A stretch of DNA of 64,000 nucleotides from Lachnospiraceae bacterium. GTDB taxonomy: Bacteria; Bacillota; Clostridia; Lachnospirales; Lachnospiraceae. The notes beneath the pieces were generated by a model that was not told where the DNA came from, ran no database searches, and was given only the letters and a program-made list of their open reading frames with translations. The stretch covers positions 1-64,000 of the forward strand of contig JAAZZQ010000089.1 of the NCBI GenBank assembly GCA_014239155.1, read 5' to 3'. The translations under genes and the position numbers were made by a program. Position 1 is the first letter of the stretch; the number at the start of each line of letters is the position of its first letter. Positions 43,689 to 51,804 of the stretch are shown piece after piece.

Positions 43689-44707
43689 GCTTGTTCTGCA
43701 AAATTACGGGTTACTAAATCTTTATATGGTATATAGTCTTCGAGCTCTCCTGCTTCCATTAGAATATTTTGCAATAGAATAAAGCTTTCCTCTGTAAAAA
43801 TCAGGTCTTTTTTCCATGTATCTTGTGTCTGATAACGAGTCACAATTGTAGTGATTGTATTAAGTTCTGTTTCGGGAAACTGAGGTTTGATAACGGTTGC
43901 TATTTCATTGGCAGAATGACTTGCAACATAATCTATTCCTTTTTGAAGTGCTTTAGTGAAGGAGAGCAAAACATCGGGATTTTCTTCAATATAGCTCTTT
44001 CTAGCACTGAATGCAGTGTAGGGGATATAGCCAGAGTCAACGCCAAGAGAAGCGACAATATAGCCTTTTTGTTGTGTTTCTAAGGAGGTGGCGTGAGGCT
44101 CAAATTCAACAGTGAAGTCCGCGTATCCAGCATCACCTTCCTTTGCGCCTGCAAAAGCTGCGGCAGTGGATCCAAAATCAATGCTTGTGTCAATAGTGAG
44201 ATCAGTGTCTGGATTCATTTGATTCATTTTGAGAATATACTCAAAGACCATTTGTGGCATACCACCTTTGCGTCCGCCAAGGACATAAGTGCCTTTTAGC
44301 ATGTTCCAGTTGAAATTGTCAATCGGAGTACGACTTACAAGGAAATTGCCAGCGCGCTGAGTCAGTTGTGCAAAATTTACTGCGTAATCCTGAGCACCTT
44401 GTAGATAGGTATAGATAGATGCTTCACTGCCCATAAAACCGATATCAGCCTCGCCGGTGAGTAGTGCTGTCATGGTTTTGTCTGCACCATATCCAGTGAT
44501 CAGTTCAAGATCAATGCCTTCTGCTGCGAAATATCCTTCCTCGATGGCAACGTACATAGGAGCATAGAAAATAGAGTGCGCAACTTCATTTAATATGACT
44601 TTTTTTGTCTGCCCAGAGGATTCTGTTTTCCGACTGCATCCGCTTATCAGTGTGGAAATAATCAAGACGATTGTCAAAAGTATTGAGAGTGATTTAAACT
44701 TTTTCAT
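43682..44707 (-). CDS. Orphan lipoprotein ABC substrate-binding protein (NMT1/SsuA-like)
   Basis: 341 residues from the ATG at 44707 (GGGGATT upstream; a TTG at 44719 is also in frame). Lipobox LISGC. NMT1/THI5-like fold: NEVAHSIFYAPMYVAIEEGY, GADKTMTALLTGEADIGFMG, SEASIYTYLQGAQDYAV. Relatives bind pyrimidine precursors, sulfonates or nitrate-like solutes. No permease or ATPase gene adjoins it, so the substrate cannot be inferred and its partners must be elsewhere. Confidence 0.88.
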   Translation of the reverse strand: MKKFKSLSILLTIVLIISTLISGCSRKTESSGQTKKVILNEVAHSIFYAPMYVAIEEGYFAAEGIDLELITGYGADKTMTALLTGEADIGFMGSEASIYTYLQGAQDYAVNFAQLTQRAGNFLVSRTPIDNFNWNMLKGTYVLGGRKGGMPQMVFEYILKMNQMNPDTDLTIDTSIDFGSTAAAFAGAKEGDAGYADFTVEFEPHATSLETQQKGYIVASLGVDSGYIPYTAFSARKSYIEENPDVLLSFTKALQKGIDYVASHSANEIATVIKPQFPETELNTITTIVTRYQTQDTWKKDLIFTEESFILLQNILMEAGELEDYIPYKDLVTRNFAEQAK

Positions 44708-45177
44708 AGGAATCCCCAAAAATTGTTTTCATTATTATATGCTGAAAAGTAAATAAGGGTGATTGTGGGAGGACACTGAAACAATATGACCCTAGTCCTA
44801 CTAATTATAGTACAATGTTTTTCAGATAACTATATTTTAGAAATGCAGTATTTATCAGTGTTTCTGAATAATATAGTCAAGTTAATTAGCCAACGCTGTA
44901 CTAGATGGGAAGGTAAGGCTATAAAACGAACAGTTGCCAAAGCATCAATTTTTTGTTATACTCACGGTAAATGAAATTTGCTTTGAGCATTGCGCCAGTC
45001 GCGACTGCAAGGTAGTATATGTCCTTATTTGGTTACAACTAAGTTTGATTCAAGAACAATGAATTAGGAATCCAAGTGATTTTAGAAAATAGGCAGTTTA
45101 TATAAGAGGATTTCAACAGTGTTGTTTTATAGTACTTTATTTTTATAAAAAGGGTTTGTTAGGAGAGGATTAAAAAG
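44708..45177. other. Intergenic region upstream of pcrA
   Basis: 470 bp, no credible gene. A 12-bp perfect palindrome CAGTCGCGACTG at 44996-45007 is the only marked feature; it stands out as G/C-rich in A/T-rich surroundings. Promoters for the divergent genes are expected here but none is clear. Confidence 0.4.
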
Positions 45178-47802
45178 ATGGGACTTTATGATACGCTAAA
45201 TGAACAACAGAAAAAGGGAGTTTTTACCACAGAAGGTCCTGTGCTAATCCTTGCAGGTGCAGGCAGCGGAAAGACAAGCGTACTTACAAAACGGATTGCA
45301 TATCTGATTGAAAATGTGGGAGTCAATCCGTGGAACATCTTGGCGATTACGTTTACAAACAAGGCAGCAGGCGAGATGCGTGACAGAGTGAATGATATTG
45401 TAGGTTATGGTGCGGAGAGCATTTGGGTATCGACATTTCATTCCACTTGTGTGCGGATACTTAGAAGGCATATTAACAGCCTTGGCTTTGATAATAGCTT
45501 TACGATTTATGATGCAGATGATGCAAAGAGCGTTATGAAAGATGTGTGCAAAAAACTAGATATTGACACAAAAATGCTCAAGGAAAAGACGATTTTAAGT
45601 GCCATTTCCAACGCGAAAGATAATCTGATATCAACTACAGAATATGAACTGTCAGCTGCAGGAGATTATTTTAAGAAAAGAATATCGGCGGCGTACACGG
45701 AGTATCAGCTAACTTTGAAAAAGAATAATGCCTTGGATTTTGATGATTTAATTGGCAAGACAGTACAACTTTTTAAGAAGTGCCCGGATATTCTTGAAAA
45801 TTATCAAAATCGTTTTCGATATATTATGGTTGATGAGTATCAAGATACAAATACAGCACAGTTTGAGTTGATACGGCTTTTAGCACAACGAGATAGAAAT
45901 CTGTGTGTTGTGGGAGATGATGACCAGTCTATCTATAAATTTCGAGGGGCAAATATTAAAAATATTCTTGATTTTGAAAAAATCTATCCAGATACAATAG
46001 TGATTAAACTAGAACAAAACTATCGTTCTACGCAAAATATCTTAGATTCTGCAAATGCAGTGATTGGAAATAATATCAGAAGAAAATCCAAATCGCTTTG
46101 GACACAGAAAGATGCTGGGAATCAGGTGCATTTTAGAGCTTTTGACAACGCTTATGAGGAGGCAGAATACATAGCATCTGATATTAAACGCAAAAAGAGA
46201 GAACTGGTGAGTGATTATAAGGAATGCGCAGTTCTTTATCGGACAAATGCACAGTCACGTCTTTTGGAGGAAAGTTTTATCACACTCAATATTCCATACA
46301 ATGTGGTGGGTGGTGTAAATTTTTATGCGCGTAAGGAAATTAAAGATATTTTGGCATATTTGAAGACGATTGATAATGGAAAAGATGATTTGGCAGTAAA
46401 ACGCATTATCAATGTGCCAAGGCGCGGCATTGGTGCGGCAAGTATTACAAAAGTACAGGAGTATGCAGACCAGAATAGATTGAGCTTTTTTGAAGCCTTG
46501 CTTCAGGTAGATGAGATACCAGTGTTGGGAAAAAGCAAAGCTGCGGACAAACTTCGTGATTTTGCAACAATGATTCGTATGTTTCGGACAAAAATGCAGT
46601 TTGGCTCTTTGGAAGATTTAATAACTGATGTTATAGAAACAACAGGTTATGTGAGGGAATTAGAGGAATCCGATGAGGACGAAGCAAGGGATAGAATTGA
46701 TAACATTGATGAATTGATTACCAAACTAGTAAGCTTTGAGATGGAACGAGAAAATTTAGGGGAGGAGGCGACTCTTTCTGCATTTCTAGAAGAGGTAGCA
46801 CTTGTTTCAGATATTGATACAGTGGCGAAAGATGACAATCGGGTATTGTTGATGACATTGCACAGTGCGAAGGGACTTGAGTTTTCTAATGTATATTTGT
46901 CAGGGCTAGAAGACGGAATCTTTCCGAGCTATATGGCAATTACTTCTGATGAACTTGAGGATATTGAGGAGGAGCGGCGTCTTGCCTACGTAGGGATCAC
47001 GCGAGCAAAGGAGGATTTAACAATCACTTATGCAAAGGCTCGTATGATTAAGGGGGAAAATCAGTACAATGCAGTTAGTCGTTTTGTAAGAGAAATACCA
47101 GATAAATTGCTTGACAGCAAAATTCCCGGGGTTAATCAATGGGATGTACAAGATTATGATAATAGAAATTCATTTGAGGGGCAATTTTATTCTTTGAATA
47201 GAGGAAATGGGGGCGCAAAGCGGTTTGTAGAGCGCGAGGAATTAAGTGATACAGTGTTTGACAAACCCCGCAATAATTGGGAGGCAGCAGAACAAGTATT
47301 GAAGCCTTCGCGGCAACAGACAAATGTTGCCGCGAAGCGTGTAATTCGAGCAGGGGTCGGTGCAGATGTTACAAAAACTTCTGTAATTCGGACAGATGCA
47401 CCACAATCGGATTCAACAAGGAGACCTGTGACAAAATTATCGACAGGACAAAATATAGCAAAACCAATAGAGCAACACAATACTACATCGTCCACTGTAA
47501 AAAAGCATTTGTCAGAGATATTGGTTTCTCGTCCTAAAGCTGTTGTAAAGAAGAAGGAGACGCCTGCGGCAAACAAACCATATATTGCAAAATCGTTGGA
47601 AGGTCTTACCAAAGGGATGCCTATATTAGAGAATGGCAGTCTAGGATATGACATAGGAGATAGAGTGAGCCATGTTAAATATGGCGATGGCACTGTTCTC
47701 AATATTGTACAGGATATTAGAGATTTTAAAGTAACTGTGAATTTTGACGCATATGGTAATAAAATTATGTACGCGGCATTTGCAAAATTACAAAAGATAT
47801 AA
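45178..47802 (+). CDS. pcrA: UvrD/PcrA-type DNA helicase
   Basis: 874 residues, ATG after TTAGGAGAGGATTAAAAAG. Superfamily 1 motifs in order: LNEQQKKGVFTTEGPVLILA, Walker A AGAGSGKTS, TFTNKAAGEMRDRV, DEYQDTN, GDDDQSIYKFRGA, QNYRST, and the C-terminal VxxMTxHxAKGLEF (LLMTLHSAKGLEF) and VGITRAKEDL. The last ~190 residues are a linker and the PcrA tail with SLGYDIGDRVSHVKYGDGTV, used for RNA polymerase contact. Repairs UV damage and restrains RecA. Monocistronic. Confidence 0.97.
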   Translation: MGLYDTLNEQQKKGVFTTEGPVLILAGAGSGKTSVLTKRIAYLIENVGVNPWNILAITFTNKAAGEMRDRVNDIVGYGAESIWVSTFHSTCVRILRRHINSLGFDNSFTIYDADDAKSVMKDVCKKLDIDTKMLKEKTILSAISNAKDNLISTTEYELSAAGDYFKKRISAAYTEYQLTLKKNNALDFDDLIGKTVQLFKKCPDILENYQNRFRYIMVDEYQDTNTAQFELIRLLAQRDRNLCVVGDDDQSIYKFRGANIKNILDFEKIYPDTIVIKLEQNYRSTQNILDSANAVIGNNIRRKSKSLWTQKDAGNQVHFRAFDNAYEEAEYIASDIKRKKRELVSDYKECAVLYRTNAQSRLLEESFITLNIPYNVVGGVNFYARKEIKDILAYLKTIDNGKDDLAVKRIINVPRRGIGAASITKVQEYADQNRLSFFEALLQVDEIPVLGKSKAADKLRDFATMIRMFRTKMQFGSLEDLITDVIETTGYVRELEESDEDEARDRIDNIDELITKLVSFEMERENLGEEATLSAFLEEVALVSDIDTVAKDDNRVLLMTLHSAKGLEFSNVYLSGLEDGIFPSYMAITSDELEDIEEERRLAYVGITRAKEDLTITYAKARMIKGENQYNAVSRFVREIPDKLLDSKIPGVNQWDVQDYDNRNSFEGQFYSLNRGNGGAKRFVEREELSDTVFDKPRNNWEAAEQVLKPSRQQTNVAAKRVIRAGVGADVTKTSVIRTDAPQSDSTRRPVTKLSTGQNIAKPIEQHNTTSSTVKKHLSEILVSRPKAVVKKKETPAANKPYIAKSLEGLTKGMPILENGSLGYDIGDRVSHVKYGDGTVLNIVQDIRDFKVTVNFDAYGNKIMYAAFAKLQKI

Positions 47803-48167
47803 CAATAATTGGCATGAGCTTTTCATTACATCAATGAATGGTGTTACTATTTGGATAAGATATCTGATATTGAAGTGATGTGAACAGGAAAAAGTAGTAT
47901 TTTAATTTCTTGTTACAAGTATTAAACTACCTTGTGGTGTCAAAGCCATAATGTTTTTTGCCACTACGCAATTTTATGTGGCTTGTGGAGCTATAATTTA
48001 CAGTAAATGCGAAGCCTTAGTGCAATTTTTGACATGTCTTAGGTTGGGGTGCAACAAAAATCGAACAAATTCTGTGAAAATGGTAGTAAAATTTATAAAA
48101 TAATGTTATGATATATACAACAGAGCTTTGCTGTGTGCAAAGTAAAAACAGAAAGGAGCTTTTTGCA
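47803..48167. other. Intergenic region between pcrA and a small membrane protein gene
   Basis: 365 bp without a credible gene. TTCTTGTTACAAG near 47908 is an imperfect palindrome vaguely like the ends of the dispersed element family. No clear terminator after pcrA. Confidence 0.35.
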
Positions 48168-48491
48168 ATGAAAAAGTTGGATGAATTGGTAGATTATTTG
48201 CAGGATAAAAATTTGGTGAGTAATGACATCATAAGTAAATACTGCACAAAGTGTGATCTCAAGAAGGACAATGAGAAGAAGGGAAACACAGTGCTATGGG
48301 TGTTGGCCATTATTGGTGCGGTAGCAGCAGTGGCAGCTATTGCATATGCAGTATACCGTTATATGACACCAGATTATCTTGATGATTTCGATGATGAATT
48401 TGATGATGATTTTGAGGATGACTTCTTTGATGATGAGGAAGATGAGGAACAGGAACCTGCAAAGGAAAATGAGTACACAACTGTGAAATAG
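48168..48491 (+). CDS. Small single-pass membrane protein with very acidic tail
   Basis: 107 residues from the ATG at 48168 (AGAAAGGAGC upstream). Residues 1-38 are charged and contain a Cys pair (KYCTKCDLKK); TVLWVLAIIGAVAAVAAIAY at about 41-63 is a membrane helix; the rest is almost only Asp/Glu/Phe (DDFDDEFDDDFEDDFFDDEE). Family not recognised. The repeated FDD pattern could bind cations or a basic partner. Followed by a strong hairpin. Confidence 0.75.
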   Translation: MKKLDELVDYLQDKNLVSNDIISKYCTKCDLKKDNEKKGNTVLWVLAIIGAVAAVAAIAYAVYRYMTPDYLDDFDDEFDDDFEDDFFDDEEDEEQEPAKENEYTTVK

Positions 48492-48502
48492 TGTCGCGAA
48501 GT

Positions 48503-48532
48503 AATAGGGTGCTGATGATACAGCACCCTATT
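48503..48532 (+). terminator. Long GC-rich hairpin after the acidic membrane protein
   Basis: AATAGGGTGCTG / CAGCACCCTATT, perfect 12-bp stem with a six-base loop, followed by AAAG rather than T, so it stops transcription weakly on the plus strand but may protect mRNA. Confidence 0.6.
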
Positions 48533-48830
48533 AAAGTTCTGGAGCGTGTTGAAAAATGATTTCTGTCAAATGTACGTCGGAGTTTGTAAAAGATGAAATC
48601 ATCTTATAGATGAGAGGGAGTAGTATAACTGCGTCTATTGAATTCGGTACAAATATTGTGCAAAGTAGTGAATATAATACTTTGCTGTTATTATATATAT
48701 AGATGGCAGGAATAATTTTTGATTGTACTAGTTATCTGTTTTTAAGGAATTATGATTAAATTTCAATAATACGATTTGGATAGTTCGCTGCATAACATAG
48801 AATAATGAAATTGAATCAATGGAGGAGCGC
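48533..48830. other. Leader region of rlmD
   Basis: About 300 bp of A/T-rich sequence with no credible gene or repeat. ATTATATATATAG near 48690 could carry a -10 element. Confidence 0.35.
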
Positions 48831-50252
48831 ATGAAAAAGGGGCAGATCTGCGAAGGATATGTACAACGTGTTGATTTTCCCAATAAGGGAGTTATCTTAT
48901 ATGAAGATAAACCAGTTTTTGTTAAAAATGTATTGCCGGGTCAAAAGATTTCATTTATAATCAGCAAAAAGCGTAAAGGGAAGGTTGAGGGAAAACTGCT
49001 GGAAGTGATTGAGAGAGCACCTTATGAATTGACAGAAGTCTGTCCACATTTTGGAGTGTGCGGAGGATGCAATTACCAGAGTGTTCCTTACGAGAAGCAG
49101 CTTGAAATAAAAGAAAGCCAAGTGAAGAGCCTTTTAAAACCTGTTTTTGAAAAACAGATGTTATTGGAAGGAATACAAAAGAAATCTGATCAATATATAA
49201 ATGAAATTTTTGAAGGAATCAAGGCAAGTCCAATTCAATATCAATATAGAAATAAGATGGAATTTTCTTTTGGGGATGAATATAAGGATGGTCCACTTGC
49301 ATTAGGAATGCATAAGCGTGGGAGTTTTTATGATGTTGTTTCTGTGTTAAATTGCCAAATTGTGGATGAGGACTACAGAACAGTACTGGTCTGTGTGCTA
49401 AATTATTTTACACAAAGAAACAGTAGTTATTTTCATAGAATTCGTCATGAAGGGTATCTGAGACATTTGCTTGTTAGAAAAGCACAGAAAACAGGGGAAA
49501 TATTGATTGCATTGGTGACAACGACACAGGAGACACAAGATTTACAACCATTAGTATCACAATTGTTAACATTGCGTTTAAAAGGAAAAATAACAGGTGT
49601 ACTTCACACAAAAAATGATTCGTTAGCAGATGTTGTGCAGAGTGATGAGACGACTATTTTATATGGACGGGATTACTTTTATGAGGAATTGTTGGGACTA
49701 CGATTTAAAATTTCTCAATTTTCTTTTTTTCAAACAAATACATTGGGAGCAGAAGTTTTATATAAAACAGCAAGAGATTTTCTGGGGGATATATCCGATG
49801 AAGGAAAGCGCGATAAAACGGTATTTGATTTATATTGTGGAACTGGAACCATCGCTCAGCTTTTAGCGCCTATAACAAAAAAGGTTGTTGGAGTGGAGAT
49901 TGTAGAGGAGGCTGTCTTAGCGGCGCGGCAGAATGCAAAATTAAACGGTTTAGATAACTGTGAGTTTATTGTGGGTGATGTGCTCAAAGTAATTGATAAT
50001 ATTGGTGAAAAGCCAGACTTTATCGTGCTAGATCCGCCGCGTGATGGGATACATCCTAAGGCGCTTCAAAAGATTATTGATTTTCGGGTGGACAGGCTTG
50101 TGTATATAAGCTGTAAGCCGACAAGTCTCGCAAGGGATCTAGAAGTGCTGCTGGATTGTGGGTATAGAGTGAAGAGGGCGGTTGCGATCGATCAGTTCCC
50201 GGGAACAACACATGTGGAGACTATAGTGGAACTACAAAGGCAAGATACGTAG
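48831..50252 (+). CDS. rlmD: 23S rRNA (uracil-5)-methyltransferase, RlmD/RumA type
   Basis: 473 residues from the ATG at 48831, with GGAGG five bases upstream; the ATG at 48819 overlaps that site. N-terminal TRAM domain (GQICEGYVQRVDFPNKGVIL), Fe-S cysteines CPHFGVCGGC, then the SAM domain with FFQTNTLGAEVLY, FDLYCGTGTIAQLLAP, DPPRDGIHPKAL and the nucleophile Cys in VYISCKPTSLARDL. The family methylates U1939 or U747 of 23S rRNA (EC 2.1.1.190-type); Firmicute members can do both. Followed directly by mobile-element debris. Confidence 0.93.
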   Translation: MKKGQICEGYVQRVDFPNKGVILYEDKPVFVKNVLPGQKISFIISKKRKGKVEGKLLEVIERAPYELTEVCPHFGVCGGCNYQSVPYEKQLEIKESQVKSLLKPVFEKQMLLEGIQKKSDQYINEIFEGIKASPIQYQYRNKMEFSFGDEYKDGPLALGMHKRGSFYDVVSVLNCQIVDEDYRTVLVCVLNYFTQRNSSYFHRIRHEGYLRHLLVRKAQKTGEILIALVTTTQETQDLQPLVSQLLTLRLKGKITGVLHTKNDSLADVVQSDETTILYGRDYFYEELLGLRFKISQFSFFQTNTLGAEVLYKTARDFLGDISDEGKRDKTVFDLYCGTGTIAQLLAPITKKVVGVEIVEEAVLAARQNAKLNGLDNCEFIVGDVLKVIDNIGEKPDFIVLDPPRDGIHPKALQKIIDFRVDRLVYISCKPTSLARDLEVLLDCGYRVKRAVAIDQFPGTTHVETIVELQRQDT

Positions 50253-50700
50253 AAGTCCTTGAGTTTACGTACTTTGTAACCATGTTTGAATTTGGCGGAG
50301 ACGGTCATTTTCGGGATGAAAAACACCTCATTCAGAAAATTAACTGCTCTGTGGTACTTGACCTCGGTTGTGGGAACACGAAAGAGGGCTTATATACAAT
50401 TAAAGATAAAGAACTGTAAACAGTTCTTGCAAAAGGCGGAAGCTGATTGGAACATAAGGGCATTTCCAGTAGGAAGTGTCCTTTTGTTATTCAAAAATTC
50501 AAACAAGGAGGTTCAGGCATGAACAACACAGCGTTAAGGGCAGGGGCGCAGAGCGCCAACAACACACATGGTTTTTGCAAACGGGGAACATGAGAATTTA
50601 TTTTGAGAAACTGGAACAGGCGAGGATAAGGTGACCGTTGGTAAGATGGACAGCTACCACAAGGCATTGATTTACATTTTTGGTATTTCAAAGGACAATT
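50253..50700 (+). mobile_element. Remnants of a conjugative or other mobile element
   Basis: Higher G/C than its surroundings, with fragments: a frame 50286-50522 (RKLTALWYLTSVVGTRKRAY); a start at 50519 behind AAGGAGGTTCAGGC reading MNNTALRAGAQSANNTHGFC and then a stop; and MRIYFEKLEQA with, one frame off, GEDKVTVGKMDSYHKALIYI. The last resembles small proteins (DUF6075-like) common in Firmicute conjugative elements. None is intact. Confidence 0.45.
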
Positions 50701-51451
50701 CATAATAAGGCTTAATGCGGACATAGAGCTCCACTTCTGTCCGCGTGATCATTTCCTCAAGGTAACTCAAATGGTCGCGTGCAAGTTTCAGCTTTTTAGG
50801 CTGATCGGTTTCAATGTTATAACCTTTGATTGCTCCAATGATTTTATCTGATGTGGCTTTTGTTCCCTTTTTGATTAGTTTGCGTACAGCCTTTTCATCA
50901 ATGGTATCTGACGTGTGTTCCAGCAGATAGGACATGATTTGAGTCGCTGCTTTACAAAAAGAGCCTTTCAGGACACTTGCAATGCCAATGTTGAAAACTG
51001 TCATATAGTTTTGGATGTGGTTTTTCTCAGAAGATTTCATATCAACCAGCTTAAAACGGTATCTGGCAAGTTTGCGGAGCTGTCGGAAATCTTTTGGAGG
51101 AATAAAGGAACATCTGACCAAATTGAATTTGTAGAGACCAGCAATCCATTTGGAATCCTTTTTATCTGTTTTCTTACCCTTGACGTATTTAGGATGTGTC
51201 AGGCATACATCAATATCGGTTTCAAGGTAATTAAAAATAGGAATCCAGTACTTGCCAGTGGATTCCATACAGACACGATAACAATAATTCTCGATAAGCC
51301 AGTTGTAAAATTTTTGAATATCAGAGTTTATGATGGAAAAAGATTTTTGGATATATTCAGATATTTCGTTCTTATCAGTAGTTACGATGGTTGCAACGAT
51401 AACATTATTGTGGACGTCAAGTCCACAGCAGATGGAGTATTTTAGCTTCAT
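50672..51451 (-). pseudogene. IS110-family transposase, truncated before its catalytic-serine domain
   Basis: Reads from an ATG pair near 51454/51451. RuvC-like DEDD domain present: GLDVHNNVIVATIVT, CMESTGKYWIP, THPKYVKGKKTDKKDSKWIA. Helical part to TRTEVELYVRIKPYYELS, then a stop after FEIPKM. Full-length IS110 proteins are about 400 residues and continue with the Transposase_20 domain holding the catalytic serine; here that part is replaced by the element debris of 50253-50700. It cannot recombine alone. Confidence 0.85.
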
Positions 51452-51720
51452 CATAAGGACCATCACCTTAAAAGGGATAGCAACATTGACTGTCATCCTG
51501 CGACTAAATAAATAGGGTTTATACTAATGATAAGGGTTCGGACTCAAAGTTCCACCTGTTTGTGCTTGAAAGGAGCACGGCACTGGAACAGATCGTGAAT
51601 CTTAAAAAAATAAAAAAGGTAAAATTTGGGGTCATAAAATCATTCATGCGTATGTCCTAAGAAGATAAAAGAGAAGCTTGAAAGATAGTGAAAAAATTGT
51701 TAAAATATTGATGAGAAAGA
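51452..51720 (-). other. Non-coding left-end region of the IS110 fragment
   Basis: Lies upstream of the transposase on the minus strand and holds a hairpin GTGCT/AGCAC (near 51570-51586). In IS110 elements this segment encodes the guide (bridge) RNA. A boundary cannot be set by eye. Confidence 0.4.
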
Positions 51721-51750
51721 ACAGGCAGACAGTTTTCTTTGCCTGTTTTT
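51721..51750 (+). terminator. Terminator upstream of mutS
   Basis: ACAGGCA / TGCCTGT with a GACAGTTTTCT-like loop, then TTTT. It shields mutS from the mobile-element region. Confidence 0.85.
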
Positions 51751-51804
51751 CAGTATGTTATGATAAATAAGGTTGTATAAAATACAGAAAGATGAGGTTA
51801 ATAT

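Noticed and set aside
44786-44974. 62-residue frame upstream of pcrA
   Set aside because: No ribosome site, no recognisable protein features, in an A/T-rich intergenic region.
50289-50419. Reading with VVLDLGCGNT suggesting a methyltransferase
   Set aside because: Only this short motif fits; no upstream or downstream SAM-domain sequence follows, and it lies in degraded mobile-element sequence.
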